From Coxiella-like endosymbiont (GTDB lineage Bacteria > Pseudomonadota > Gammaproteobacteria > Coxiellales > Coxiellaceae), in contig NZ_CP094378.1 in the NCBI RefSeq assembly GCF_030643785.1, forward strand, positions 1,054,001-1,118,000: DNA of 64,000 bases. Direction: 5' to 3'. The notes under the pieces were generated by a model. It saw only the letters and a list, made by a program, of their open reading frames with translations. It was not told the DNA's origin and did not search any database. Of the stretch, positions 51,344 to 62,973 are shown piece by piece. Both the position numbers and the translations under genes were made by a program. Numbering within the stretch: position 1 is the first letter of the stretch; each line of letters starts with the position of its first letter.

Positions 51344-52414
51344 ATGGATTCCCAACAATTTTCACAAGCTGTATTGCTTTGGTTTAAGAGTTTTGGCCGC
51401 CACAATCTTCCTTGGCAAAAGGATATCACTCCTTATCGAGTCTGGGTTTCCGAGATTATGCTGCAACAAACACAAGTTGCGACAGTAATCCCCTACTTCA
51501 AACGTTTTATGGATCGATTTCCAACTCTTACAACTTTAGCTTTGGCAAATATTGATGAGGTTCTTGCTCATTGGTCGGGTCTAGGTTACTATGCCCGCGC
51601 CCGTAATCTTCATCGCACTGCGCAAATTATTCACAAAAAACATCAGGGTCAATTTCCTACTACAGTAGAAAATTTGACTTTATTACCCGGCATCGGCCAA
51701 TCGACGGCAGGTGCCATTTTATCATTGGGGATGCATCGATATGCGGTGATTTTGGATGGCAATGTAAAGCGTGTCTTAGCCCGTTATCATGCTTTGAATA
51801 CCCCAATTAATCAATCGGATGGGATCAATTTATTATGGGATTTAGCAAAAAAATACACCCCTCGAAAGGACTGTTGGAATTACAATCAAGCCATGATGGA
51901 TATTGGCGCTATGGTATGCACCCGCACAAAACCTAAATGCGCTCTTTGTCCTTTAAAAAAAAACTGTTCTGCTAATCAACAAGCTCGTCAAACCGAACTT
52001 CCTGTCAAGAAACCCAAAATAAATCGACCACGCAAAAGTATCTATTTGGTCTTACTGCAAAATACCACAGGCCATATTCTGCTGGAAAAACGGCCTCCCG
52101 TAGGAATATGGGGCGGATTATGGAGCTTTCCGGAATGTCCTATAGATAAAAATATCAAAAGTTGGTGTCGGACAAAATTTAATATTGACGATACTATCCA
52201 ACTCGAACGATGGAACTCTTTTTTTCACAAATTTAGCCACTTTGAGCTAGAAATTAAACCGATTTTACTGCAGGTTGGCATGAGAGCTTCGCAAATTATG
52301 AAAGAAATTATGGAAGGTGGATTCCAAATCTGGTATAAAGAAGGCTCTCCCCTCCCAGGAGGGGTTGCTGCACCAGTAGCACGATTACTTGAACAATTAA
52401 AGCACGATAAGTAA
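51344..52414 (+). CDS. mutY: A/G-specific adenine DNA glycosylase
   Basis: Removes A mispaired with 8-oxoG. 356 residues. The catalytic Glu is in [18 protein letters not shown], the helix-hairpin-helix in [16 protein letters not shown] with the catalytic Asp in [14 protein letters not shown], the 4Fe-4S cysteines in [17 protein letters not shown], and a NUDIX-like C-terminal domain starting near [12 protein letters not shown] 9-base AAAATTTAT repeat stands just before the ATG, so no clear ribosome site is seen. Intact, which matters in a genome full of indels. MutY repairs base mispairs, not slippage. Confidence 0.96.
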   Translation: MDSQQFSQAVLLWFKSFGRHNLPWQKDITPYRVWVSEIMLQQTQVATVIPYFKRFMDRFPTLTTLALANIDEVLAHWSGLGYYARARNLHRTAQIIHKKHQGQFPTTVENLTLLPGIGQSTAGAILSLGMHRYAVILDGNVKRVLARYHALNTPINQSDGINLLWDLAKKYTPRKDCWNYNQAMMDIGAMVCTRTKPKCALCPLKKNCSANQQARQTELPVKKPKINRPRKSIYLVLLQNTTGHILLEKRPPVGIWGGLWSFPECPIDKNIKSWCRTKFNIDDTIQLERWNSFFHKFSHFELEIKPILLQVGMRASQIMKEIMEGGFQIWYKEGSPLPGGVAAPVARLLEQLKHDK

Positions 52415-52415
52415 T

Positions 52416-52691
52416 ATGACGACTCGCCGCCGTATCTTCTGCCAAAAACTAGGTAAAGAGGCTGATAAGTTAAATTATCAACCCTATCCGGGCGAATTAG
52501 GAAAACGCATTTACGAACAAATTTCTGAACAAGCTTGGGAAGCCTGGCTTTCTCATCAGACCATGCTAATTAATGAATATCGCCTGAATCTCATTGACCC
52601 CAAAACTCGTTATTTCCTCGAACAAGAGATGGAAAAATTCCTCTTTGAAACGGAAAGTAAGAAGCCGCCAAGGTTTTACCCTCCTCGCTAA
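52416..52691 (+). CDS. yggX: probable Fe(II)-trafficking protein
   Basis: 91 residues: [15 protein letters not shown] with the conserved Cys, [31 protein letters not shown] and [13 protein letters not shown]. Small cytosolic protein implicated in protecting iron-sulphur clusters. It starts one base after the mutY stop and is therefore co-translated with a cluster enzyme. Intact. Confidence 0.95.
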   Translation: MTTRRRIFCQKLGKEADKLNYQPYPGELGKRIYEQISEQAWEAWLSHQTMLINEYRLNLIDPKTRYFLEQEMEKFLFETESKKPPRFYPPR

Positions 52692-52707
52692 AGAAACTTA
52701 ACCGCTC

Positions 52708-52890
52708 TTATTCACATGGACGAGTAGCCTCTCCTCCATATTTCTGGCGCATATGATGTTGCTGGCAAAAATATCCCGATACTAATTGGCATAGCGGATC
52801 AGGTTCGCTCTGAAAAGCAACAGTAAGACAATTCTCCTGATCTTTATATACATATTGAATAATACATATTGAAAGGAAAGCAACAAAGAA
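52708..52890 (-). pseudogene. cysteine-containing C-terminal fragment, unrecognised
   Basis: Minus strand reads YVYKDQENCLTVAFQSEPD then PLCQLVSGYFCQQHHMRQKY and GGEATRPCE to a TAA at 52708. Upstream a 14-base tandem duplication (52849-52876) shifts the frame. Removing it joins LLSFQYVYKDQENC. Conserved-looking Cys, His and Gly suggest a genuine lost gene. Family unknown. Confidence 0.35.
52849..52876. repeat. 14-bp near-perfect tandem duplication
   Basis: TACATATTGAATAA followed by TACATATTGAAAGG. It breaks the minus-strand frame of the cysteine-containing fragment. Confidence 0.75.
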
Positions 52891-53147
52891 AGCAGCACGC
52901 AGGAAAGCGTATCAAAATGCAAACAATAAGAGGCGATGAAGAGAAGTTTACATCTTGTGGCACATGCAAGAGGTACCAAGGATATATCTCCTGGAGAAAC
53001 CATCTTCATCAGGGCTACAAAGAAAATAATTCTCTTAGGCATAGGGCAGAAACATTGACTAATAGGATTAAGCATAAGCACCACATTAAAGAGTGTATTT
53101 GTATCAAACTTATTTTGTCTTTAATTAATTTTTTTCAAGGAGGATCT

Positions 53148-53462
53148 ATGAATCCGTTAACATACGATACCCAAAAAGCAAAAGAATATTTTGAAAACAA
53201 AATAGCTTTCTCCGTAGGACCGGTGGAAGTTTCTAAAATGATTAAGAAAAATAAGGAAGTTCTGATAGTGAATGTTCGTGCTTCCTTCTCCTAAAAGAAT
53301 GGGACAAAGCAGCTGAAAAATTAGACAAAAACTAATATTGTTTATTGTTATAGCCACGTGTGCCATTTACGGCCTAAATCTGCTGTAAAATTTTCAGATC
53401 AAGAGTTTCCTGTAATGGAAATGGATGGGGGCTTTAAGGCTTGGGCCCAGTCACAAACTTGA
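53148..53462 (+). pseudogene. rhodanese-like domain protein, internal deletion
   Basis: Starts ATG 53148 with a strong AAGGAGG: MNPLTYDTQKAKEYFENKIA, SVGPVEVSKMIKK, VLIVNVRA, then a stop. The expected middle is missing, and EWDKAAEKLDKN, IVYCYSHVCHLRPKSAVKFS, and FPVMEMDGGFKAWAQ follow in other frames to TGA 53460. The active-site loop Cys in YCYSHVCHL is still readable. Sulphurtransferase-like, substrate unknown. Confidence 0.75.
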
Positions 53463-53520
53463 AATTGAGAAATGGTATTGACTTTAAAGGCAAGCTCAAG
53501 CACTATAAGGGCCCTCGCTC

Positions 53521-53593
<73 letters not shown>

Positions 53594-53671
53594 ATATAAA
53601 ATCAATAGATTACACTGCATTTTTTACTTCCACAAAATTCTATGTGAAAGAAAAGAATTGTGGAAGTCGAA

Positions 53672-53881
53672 CTATGTGATACGGAGTAACGTTAACGTTG
53701 GTGTGCTCGCTTTTCTTCCACATACTTTCTCTGCGGCTTCCAATAGTTTTCCAACTTCCGCCGCTGAGTAATGTGTAGTCATCCGATCCAATTTGTAACC
53801 GAGCAAATCCTGCCGATCTTCAAAATTGACTCTGGCAGTACGCAATCTTCGTCCAAACGTGTGCTTTAAATCATGGAACAA
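53672..53881 (-). pseudogene. tyrosine recombinase (phage integrase) C-terminal fragment
   Basis: 69 codons with FHDLKHTFGRRLRTARVNFE (the H-x-x-R/K box) and DRMTTHYSAAE carrying the nucleophile Tyr. Only the end of the catalytic domain remains. It sits about 80 bases from the 3' end of tRNA-Phe, the classic place for integration, so it is likely a relic of an integrated element. I could not find the far attachment copy. Confidence 0.75.
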
Positions 53882-54422
53882 CTAAAACGGTCCTGCCTAT
53901 TCTTAATCAAACGCACGCGTTTTTGCCCTCTACCACAATATGTGCTGGTATTACAAATACGCTGACATTAGGGATGATGATTTATGCCTAGGTAAGAAGG
54001 GAGCGTCTCTAAGCCGAACAAAACGCGGCAAAATTAAAAAATTTTTCATTATAAAATTTATACTCTTTAAATTATTAATTTTCATAAAATGAAATTTTCT
54101 TGGGAAAAAATTTTATTTTATATTTCAATAAATGCTTGCGTTTAAACATATTATTTTCTTCCAGTAGTTTTTTTCATTGGTATGGTTTTCATTGGCGTGG
54201 ATTGCTAACGGGAGTCTCACTGAGACTGTGCCATAAAACACCAATAAGTGATAACGGATTTAATGATAAGGCATCATCTCTACCTCATAGTTTTAAACGT
54301 GACTAAATTAAAAAACTCGTTTTAAAATCAGATCGACTTTATTATGCTTTTTATAGGATATTTGTAGTTCCTTTTACTTTTGTAATTAAAAATTTTGATA
54401 TTCTATATCAACAAAAGAGGAA
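53882..54422. other. non-coding, no gene recognised
   Basis: AT-rich sequence between the integrase fragment and the RCC1 gene. It holds a 15-base tandem duplication at 54171-54200. A short open frame across 54100-54306 has no protein-like composition. Confidence 0.4.
54171..54200. repeat. 15-bp tandem duplication
   Basis: TTTTCATTGGTATGG then TTTTCATTGGCGTGG, one or two changes between copies, in non-coding DNA. Confidence 0.85.
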
Positions 54423-55405
54423 TTATGTTGATTCGATAGGTTCTTCAATAAATTCCTCCGCTTGAGGTTTTCTAAATTCTTTCCATTGTGCGCTGACGTA
54501 TAAACCTTTTATAAACTCTAAAACCTGCGCCTAATGATCGAGTGGATCAAAAATTTTAATCGCAAAAAGCGTGGCCGGCTTTTCTCCCATATATCACACT
54601 CTTATGGCCATCACTAAACCAAAAGTGGCCGCATTATTTTCCCCCACCCAAATATACGATCCTCTTCTGTAAATGCGAAAACATTGGCTTCTCCAACAAA
54701 CAGTCGAATAATACAATCTGTTTGGGATGGGTCTGGGAAATGCACTTTCGTCGGTAGATTTCGATAGTTCTTATTTCCTAATCCAAGTTGTCCTAACGAA
54801 AAATATTCCAAGTGCTCAAGGCGCCATACAAAGAGGCGCGCCCCCTTCCGCTGTCAAAGCGACAGCTCTCTCCTCTGAGTCGTCGATAAAGTTGATAAAT
54901 CGAATAATCTGAGCATCGAGTGAGATATTAGAGAAATAGTTTCGAGGCAATAATGCTCTTGATAACTCCACTTCAAGTGGAGTCCAGGTATAAAGACGAC
55001 TTTCGCTGGTTATCACAAAAAGAGAGCTATTTACTAATAAAATTGACAATGCTGTCATGGGCAAGGGCATATCAGGAAATCGATTTTTGGGTATCACTGT
55101 TAGTGTATTCGCCACTAAACTATAATTTCGAAATCTAACTGGTCCGCTGTTATTGCACACCCTCTTTACACATAAAGAGATCTCCCTTCTTTGTCAATCC
55201 AAAGGCGAAATGATCCATAGCCATATAGCAGAAAGTTGAATTATCGAATCGTTAGGGAAACAATGTAACTTCCATACCCACAACCGACTCCCGTCACAGC
55301 TCGATTTTCTTAAACACCAAAGATCCGAGAAGGGAATCCAAAGGACGCTGAACATCTGTTTTACTATCATCAACGACTTTTAAAAGATAAAGGGACTATG
55401 GATTT

Positions 55406-55433
55406 TTAAATACTCATGATTAAATACTCGTGA
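55406..55433. repeat. 14-bp tandem duplication
   Basis: TTAAATACTCATGA then TTAAATACTCGTGA, one change between copies, at the 5' side of the RCC1 remnant. Confidence 0.85.
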
Positions 55434-55467
55434 ACCGTTTGTTCACTTTTAAAAAAGTTTTAACGGC

Positions 55468-55493
55468 GATTCTCATGCTTGATTCTCATACTT
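55468..55493. repeat. 13-bp tandem duplication
   Basis: GATTCTCATGCTT then GATTCTCATACTT in tandem, 35 bases from the previous duplication. Confidence 0.85.
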
Positions 55494-55560
55494 GAGGATG
55501 TTTTCCTCAGCCGAGCAAGTTCAACAGGCGTTAATAAATAAAGCAGCCGCTTATGGTTAT

Positions 55561-57543
55561 ATCACCGACGCATTGTCATCATTGTTTTTGTCTTTTCTAT
55601 CTTTTCTTCATTGAACTACGACTCTCCATTTTATTTGAATCTATAGATAATTTGTACACTTCTACATCGGATTTATTAGTAACAAAACAATTAGATTTTG
55701 GTAAATCCAAGTATAGTATTTATCAAAAATCGTCGATTTTTGATAAATATTTTTTGTTTACCATGTATTCTCTGTATTCTATATAAATATCATCAATACA
55801 TTCACAATCGAAATAGACATACAATGGATAAATTTTTTATTTTCTCAATTAATTAATTATAACTTGAAAATTGATTTCTAAAATTTTTATAAATATTTTC
55901 TAATTTTTTCTTTAATATGTATAATTGAACTAAATTTAAAATTATTAAAATCATTAAAATTATATTTTAATGATTTTGATTTAATAATAAATGGAAGTTA
56001 GCATCATAAGTTATTTCTCCTTTTTATACAATTGTTTTACCTTTTTCATTTAATTGATAGACTTCATGATTATTACAGTAATTAAAATAAAAAATGGAAA
56101 TTTTTATAATTTATATTAGTTTTATTTAGTTTTTATTATAAAATAATCAGATATAATCTATTTATATTATATTTTATTATAAATTTTAATGATCTTGATA
56201 TTTTTTAATAGATGATTATTCATGGTATTCATCTCAAAAATGTTAGTAACAAAAGAAATGCTCTTGTAATTAATAATTTGTCCTTTCTTTATATGCTGAT
56301 AATATTTCTAAATCTGAACTATCTAAATATACTCTAATTGAAACATTTTTTAATATTGTTTTATCAAAAGATATTTTTATGAATGGCTCTTTGGTCTGAT
56401 CGAATAGCGGAATCTTTATTAAATACGATAATTTTTACTACAGTACGTATAAACCTTCTCTATTAATAATGTCTGATATTATAGTTATTAATAAAAATAA
56501 AATATTCGTAAAACCACATACATATTTTTTTTAATGTTTTTGGATAATTTATTAAAATAATTATAAAATTAAAAACCATATATTCTTAAGTGCTTAGTTT
56601 AAACGAATTTAATAATAAGTAAACTAATCTGGAAAGAAAGATTATTTTAATTATTTATAAATATATTTATATAATAAATACCACATTCTTCTTGAATTTT
56701 CTCGTGTGATTTTCCAATGATCAATTCCTTTAATATAAAATATCTTATTTTTAAATAATTTTTTTATAACTATAATTCAGATAGTATTGTTTGATATTAA
56801 ATTCATCTGTAGGATTAGAAACACTATTAGAATTTAATATCTGCGAAAACGATTTAATATTCTCGTCAATTAAAGTAAAAATTTTAATAATATTTTTAAA
56901 TCTTTATTAAAATTACATTAAATTCAACTAATTTTTCTTGTCATTCAAATAAATTTTTATTAGCGATATTAGTTTTATTCGATTAAATAAAATAGAAGAC
57001 CTCACAAAAATTTTTATTAAAAAATATATTATACAAGTATATTCGATTCAGATTTAATAATCTATTTAATGTTTTGATCTAGATTTTTATAGAATAAAAA
57101 ATAATCCAAAAAATTTTTTTAAAATATTATTTTGAAATCTTTACAAGAATCATGTAAACATTGGATCTATGAGATATTTATGTCGATTAAGATTTTTCGT
57201 TTACGTTTTTTAAATTTATAATAAAAAAATGAATTAATTCTATATTTTTGAAATCCTGATAATATATTTTTTAATTGATCGTGAAAAGAACTTTATCAAA
57301 TTGAAAAAATTTTTAATATCTCATTTTGTTTTTTTGTTTTCTTTGGTTTTTTTCGATACAGGTATCTTCTGGTTAATATTTGATCCAGTTACTTGAAAAC
57401 TATATTCTGTTATAAAAAATTTGAGATTCTGTGCTACAAGTGAGATCAAAAAAATCTTTAAATGTATCATAATTTTTAGCACTCTCATTTTAACGCGTTG
57501 GTTTAGTTCTCTTATGTAACGAATATGGAAAAAATTATAAATC
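55561..57543. other. AT-rich non-coding DNA
   Basis: Two kilobases with stops in all frames and no recognised protein motif on either strand, apart from the hairpin at 55717-55755. It looks like fully eroded coding DNA. Confidence 0.5.
55717..55755 (+). terminator. hairpin with T run
   Basis: Perfect 15-base arms (55717-55731 and 55735-55749) around a 3-base loop, followed by six T (55750-55755). It is a classical rho-independent shape for the plus strand, but no living plus-strand gene ends here. Confidence 0.6.
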
Positions 57544-57900
57544 TTATTCTATAGAAAAAAGATAAGAAATATATTTATTATCTAAGTTAAAACCATAACA
57601 CTTATAACTCGTACGAGCATTGAGATTATTATGGTTAGTTTTCATAATAATTTTAAAAATACTATCGTTTATAAAAAATTTTTTGACGTGATTAAGAAAA
57701 TCTTTCCTATACCCCTTTCCTCTATGCATTTCGTCAATATACGAGTGTTGCAAGATCTAAATTTTATCGAGCGACAATCTGCTAAATAATGGATAGAACT
57801 AATCAATCTTAACAACGCGATGATGTTTTGGGTTTAAAGTATCATATGCAAGAAATACTAACATTTCTTGTCGACGTAAACATGTCTCAATAAACGAAAT
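57544..57900 (-). pseudogene. GNAT acetyltransferase remnant
   Basis: The last 69 codons are readable: HSYIDEMHRGKGYRKDFLNH (acetyl-CoA loop RGKGYRK), IIMKTNHNNLNARTSYKCYG, FNLDNKYISYLFSIE. Upstream in other frames lies KMLVFLAYDTLNPKHHRV. A typical GNAT C-terminal half, broken before it. Confidence 0.6.
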
Positions 57901-58469
57901 AATTTTTTGTCTCTCATGCGGGCTTATAAAAACTCTGATAAGATTCTAATAGTGAATCAATGCTGTCTATGTCTTGCTTGTTAGCTTGTCTAATCAAATA
58001 GGATATTCTCACGATTAAGAATTCTTAAATTATAAAAACAGTTATGTATAAAAAATAAAATCTTATATCGAACTAATTATTTTTGATAATGAATACAATC
58101 AATTGATTTCTCTTCAAGTATCTTTACATAAACTTACTTTTTTAAGGTATTCACGTCGGTTATTGACAAATTGTTTTTCTAGACGATTTTTTTAAATCTA
58201 CTATTTTCTTGCTTTATTTAGATGAGACTTAATTACTTTAATCAAAAATGGAAACTTCCAAATTAGATATTGAAAAACTTCGAAAAATACTTAAATACCA
58301 TGTTTACACTTTCTTGCGCGGAGATCTCAAAATTATTTTGCTTAAAAGTATTAAAAATAAAATTATGATTCAATCTGTATACAGATTAAAAATCTTATCC
58401 AGAAAAAAATATTTAGTAATTTCTGACATGTTGATAATTTCTCCTATTTTGATTCAATATTGTCTATAA

Positions 58470-58600
58470 AGTATAGTCTCTAGCCATTTCCATTAAAGCT
58501 CCTTGTCCTGCCATTAAATCTAGAAATTGACAAGCATCGCCTACCAATACAACGACGTTTTAGTATCAATTCAGCATTTTAATTTGTGTTAAAGTGTACA
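58470..58600 (-). pseudogene. FAD-dependent monooxygenase C-terminal remnant (tentative)
   Basis: Minus strand reads VVVLVGDACQFLDLMAGQGA then LMEMARDYTL and a stop near 58470. GDA followed by GQGA is the FAD-binding GD motif of aromatic-ring hydroxylase-type monooxygenases. Only this short piece is clear. Upstream sequence is unreadable. Confidence 0.4.
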
Positions 58601-59570
58601 AAAAACTTCTTTAGTTTAAATCTCCTATCTAACAGAAACAAAAAGACACTCGTCGTTTTATCCAATATTTTGTAATAAATATGTGATTCGAGATTTTTTA
58701 CTGTAATTTTCTTTCAAAATTTATAACATTTCCATTTTTTTCAAAATTGATTTTTAAAAGTTTATTAAAAAAGTACTGATTTTATTCTAATTAAAAGAGC
58801 TAGATCACTTATATGAGATCACCCATTCATTACGGGTCGTTCTAGTTATTTCAGAGTCAGAACACTGTTTTTAGAAAAGTTTGATAACATTAAAAATGAA
58901 AATGATCCATCTTATACTCACCAGAATTACTAAGAATCCTATGATTGAGAGTAATAATTTTTAAATCAAACAATGAATAACAAATGCAGATAAAGGGACA
59001 ACAATCCCTCCATCAACAATTAACCCTATTATAATAGGAAAATGGAAATACTAATCGCCGTAAGAAAGATGGGAAAAGAACTCACTGAAATAAGAAATTC
59101 AGAAAAATTGGTTGTACTTACTGTATACTTTGGCTCTTCATTATCTTGCGTCAGAAACGATGATAAGGTGATTAGTCCCCATCCCACCACCAACCACATG
59201 AGAAAATCCAACTATAATACGATTGGAATGAGAAAATATAATCATTGAGTAGGTTTTTCATCTTGATATTTTATGAATTAGCCGAATTAAATTTTTCACC
59301 CAATTAATTTTACGAAATCCTCGATATAAGATAATTACTCCCATTTCAAAAAAATAAATAAAAACAATGGGATTGATAATATTTTCATCTGCTTTTTTAA
59401 AAATAAGTTTCAATAATACTACCTATAATTTCCAGAAAAATAAGGTGAAGAAATAAACGTTAATCAATATTTTTAATAATACCTTTTCTTTTTTTATAGA
59501 GACTTTGGATCGATTGGCATAATCAGAAACAGCAAAAGGAGTGCTTACTATAATCGCATCAATATAACGT
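58601..59570. other. eroded DNA with hydrophobic coding traces
   Basis: On the minus strand, short hydrophobic stretches (MDFLMWLVVGWGLITLSSFL at 59150-59211, IVDGGIVVPLSAFVIH near 58970-59020, NPIVFIYFFEMGVIILYRGF near 59310-59370) suggest a lost membrane protein. I cannot tell which family. Confidence 0.3.
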
Positions 59571-59579
59571 TTGATGATA

Positions 59580-60720
59580 TACAAACCTAAATACCTGTTC
59601 CCTTATAAAATTTTTCATAAGATGGCATGAGACGCGAAAAATCCTCAAATAGCATTTTAAATTTATCATTAGGTATCAAACCACTATCTTCTATATTAAA
59701 TTGAATCGTAATGCTATCTTTTATTTGATAATTCGAAATGATTTTATCTGAAAAATATACGCTCACTTTAAAAAAACTAGTTTCTGTAAATTTTAACGCA
59801 TTTCTGATTAGGTTTAGCAATATGTTGTCAAGATAGATTTTTATTCCTTCGAGATATTGAGGAACTTATTCAACTATTTATAAGAACAATTTTGATTTTT
59901 TGTGATGTACTACTGGTTAAAGCAATTCAATATTGTGCTTTATTAATTTATGTAAATTAAGTACTTCTAGAACTCTAATTTTTTTAACTTATTCTAATCG
60001 AAAAACTTGTAAAATCTCATTACAAAATTTTAATAATTCTTTAGTCGCTTTCATAAAAGTTCAGAATCTCGACGAATAATTTTAACGATATTAGATAGTT
60101 CAGATAATTAGCAGATAACTTTATTTCTTAGTCAACATTCAAAAGCTCCTAAATCATATCCAAGATCTTTACAATAAGAATGAAAATATCATGGATCATA
60201 TTAGCGATAAATTTATTTTTCACTTTATTAAATACCTCAACTGCCTATTTAGATTTTCGCATCTCCTTTTCGATATTTTTACGTTCGGTAATATCAACAG
60301 AAATACCAAAAATTGAAATAATTTTTCTCTTTTATAAAAAAATATAGAATTTTATTTACGAGTAGATAAAATTCCTTTCTTTATCGATGAGATTTTCTTT
60401 CAGATTTAATTTTTATTTTCCTGTTTTTATTATTTATTTTTCTATTTTTTCGTATCTATTAAATAAATCCTTATCCTATCCAAAGTCATAATCCGTTTTA
60501 TGGATTACTTCTTCAATTGAAGAAAGAATAATGATTTTTTAAGTTATTTTATTGCAAAAGATAACAAAATTTTATATATTTTCAATATAAATAATAAGAA
60601 ATTTTATAAATGATTCTACCTAAATAGTCGTGTATTTGATCAACACATTGGTCATCAGAAAGACGCTCTAAAATTATCTGATTAGTCACTTCAAATAAAA
60701 TTTTGGGATTGGTTTTTTAA
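59580..60720 (-). pseudogene. sensor histidine kinase with PAS domain, broken
   Basis: In order down the minus strand: a PAS-like region with VTNQIILERLSDDQCVDQIH, GISVDITERKNIEKEMRKSK (60240-60300), the HisKA box VKNKFIANMIHDIF with the phospho-acceptor His (60182-60222), then the HATPase N and G boxes MLNLIRNALKFTETSFFKVS and KMLFEDFSRLMPSYEKFYKG (59587-59820). Many stops lie between. Whether a receiver domain followed is not clear. Confidence 0.7.
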
Positions 60721-62030
60721 AAATTGATCGTCAAAATATTTTTTGATAATAGGAACATAAAAAAACCGATTTTATTAATCTGTCTATACAAGTAGTAATA
60801 TCAGTATAACCAATGTTACTTTTCACAGATCTAAAGACAAAATATTTATTTTTTCTAGTAAATGTTGGTACAATTAGATTAGGGATGTCATTTCAATTAA
60901 ATCGCCTAAGGTCATTTTGGTCCCATGCGCTTCCAAAAATCTAACATCCTCATCCGAAATATTAGAATTAGTCAGGGTTGACTGAATACAACAATCTTAT
61001 TCATTCACACTGGATTCAAAATAATTAAGTTTATCGGATCCGTCATTATTGATTCCGTATCTATTAAATAATAGAATAAATAGTATTTCGATCTGAAATA
61101 GTGTTTTCCAATTATTTTAAAATAAAAATTCCTATTCCATTTAAAAAAACTATCCCATTAGTGTTATGTAAAAATGGACGACATGCCCATCAGAAAAATA
61201 AACACCTTTTATCTCTTAAAAATACCTTTTAATCTGTTGAAGTTCGATGGAAACAGACTTGCTATATCACAATATTGCTTCTTCCTTCAATCAATTCATT
61301 ACAAGTTTCAATAAAGGAAATAGATCTGTCGAGCAATCTTTATTTAAACTAACAATTTTTCTTTGAAAATTTAATTGATAAGAAAGTTGAGTACTTAAAG
61401 TTCTAATACTAGTAGCTATTTATATTTGAAATCAATTTTAATTTTAATTCTATTAACAGGAAAAAATTTCCTTTTTTAGAAAAGAAGATGAATAGTCTGC
61501 TTCAATTAATTTAGATTCACTAAATTAAATCAAAAACTATTTCCTTCCACATAGGTTTTTTAGTTTTTTCAAAATTTAATAATCGAATTGGACATTGGAA
61601 ATCGGAAAGACATTCCAATGATTAAAATTTTTCGTGAGTTCATGCTTCTAAGATATTCCCATCAGTAAATTCTTTATTCAAATAAGAACTTAATTTTTGA
61701 ATCGGATGATAATTCAATAAACTAGAAAGTGAAAAAACCTTTCAAACGCTTAGATTAGCTTATTTTATTTTAATATTTTAAAACCATGAAAGAGTCTGCA
61801 CCCATTTTAAATAAATTTTTATTTATATAAATATCGTTCTGAATTTATTTTAGCTTTTTTTCTATAAAAATTAGCATGCATTAAAATATCTTTATTTGCT
61901 AAATCTGTCTATTCGACTTCTCTTAATAGTTTTCGATCTATTTTTCTTAAGATAGAAATTTATATCTGATATCTCATTTTTCGGTAATCTCCGTTTCCAA
62001 GTTCATGGCGTCCTCATCATAAATTTTTAA
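60721..62030 (-). pseudogene. type I polyketide synthase fragment (ACP and ketosynthase)
   Basis: Reading down the minus strand: an acyl carrier protein with LFKMGADSFMVLKY, the Ser being the phosphopantetheine site (61770-61811), then a ketosynthase. Its start is KILIIGMSFRFP (near 61600-61640). Then come GVYFSDGHVVHF and GIVFLNGIGIFILK, RYGINNDGSDKLNYFESSVN (about 61000-61060), DVRFLEAHGTKMTLGDLIEM (catalytic His, 60902-60937) and SVKSNIGYTDI (60800-60826), where the second catalytic His is Tyr. The segment with the active Cys is not readable. Frame changes and stops throughout. ACP followed by KS on one strand indicates a modular synthase. Confidence 0.72.
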
Positions 62031-62769
62031 AATAAAAATAAGTTGAAAAATATATTTTATAAAATAAAATCTATGAGTCCCGATATATTTTTATAAATTA
62101 ATTAATTTCTTAACTGAAAATAGATATAATCTTAAATTTAAAGTCTAACAATAATTGAAAAATAAAATTATGGTTGGTCTGAGTTTATGGATGTTAAAAG
62201 TTGTCAGAAATATAAAGAAATTAAAAAATTATTACCATCGGTTAACGTATTTCTTACCGTGATGGGGCTACTTATTGGATTTGATATCCGTCAGAAAATA
62301 TTATTTTTCATAGAGAATTTTCTCTACTTATCGATCTTGAGAGCATCATGATTCCGTATATATCAGAAAAATTACCATTATGGAAATGATACTTATTTTC
62401 TATCACAGCAAAAATAAGAAAAAACTAAATTTTTAATTTATATTTCTTGAAAAAATAATCGTTGAAAGCAAGTCGATAGTTTAGGATCAAGAAGGCACAG
62501 ATGAAATGTTACTGAAACGAGTAAATCAATATATTGATACATTTTATAATAGGAAAATTTTAATTGAAAGAGAAGTCAATCTCCTGAACTATTGCGAGAA
62601 TTTTATTTATGGATTTAAGTAGATGTATAAAACTCTTCTAAATAATAAACACAATCTTAATAATGATAAAATCGAATTATATGAGTTTAAAAATATGAAG
62701 ACCCAGATTATTTTTAGAAATAAAACTAATTACTTTTCTAAAATTTTAAATAATTATCACTTAATATTA

Positions 62770-62795
62770 ATGTATGATAGAGATGTATGATAGAG
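62770..62795. repeat. 13-bp perfect tandem duplication
   Basis: ATGTATGATAGAG twice in tandem. It puts a stop into the plus-strand fossil frame. Confidence 0.9.
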
Positions 62796-62943
62796 AAAAA
62801 GAAAATATTATTTTGATAAATTAAAAATAACGCATATAATAATTTAATTTATTTGAGCAAAAAAAGAATTAAAATACAGCGATATTCTTTATTTTTATAC
62901 ATACAATGATAGTCTAGAAATTTATAATAGTTCTGATCACCTC

Positions 62944-62973
62944 ATTAAGACTTCAATTATTAAGACTTCTATT
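62944..62973. repeat. 15-bp tandem duplication
   Basis: ATTAAGACTTCAATT then ATTAAGACTTCTATT. In frame, so the fossil protein reads IKTSIIKTSI. Confidence 0.85.

Larger units (their letters stand above)
54423..55560 (-). pseudogene. RCC1-repeat protein, broken
   Basis: Several blades of an RCC1-type beta-propeller: HFAFGLTKKGDLFM near 55190, SLFVITSESRLYTWTP, RAVALTAEGGA, then SLGQLGLGNKNYRNLPTKVH and VFAFTEEDRIFGWGK near 54630-54700. The tail runs AIKIFDPLDH, a stop, AQVLEFIKGLYVSAQWKEF to TAA 54423. RCC1 repeats are rare in bacteria but known in secreted effectors of Legionella (such as LegG1). An effector origin is inferred. Two tandem duplications lie at its 5' end, which is approximate. 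Confidence 0.65.

Noticed and set aside
52782-53084. 100-codon minus-strand open frame
   Set aside because: Its second half is a duplication-shifted reading of the cysteine-containing fragment and the rest has no protein-like features.
54100-54306. 68-codon plus-strand frame
   Set aside because: It spans a tandem duplication and has no recognisable or balanced protein composition.
58248-58469. 73-codon plus-strand frame, faintly fasciclin-like (KLRKILKYHVYTFLRGDLKI)
   Set aside because: The resemblance is too short and the C-terminal fasciclin motif is not convincing, so I did not call it.
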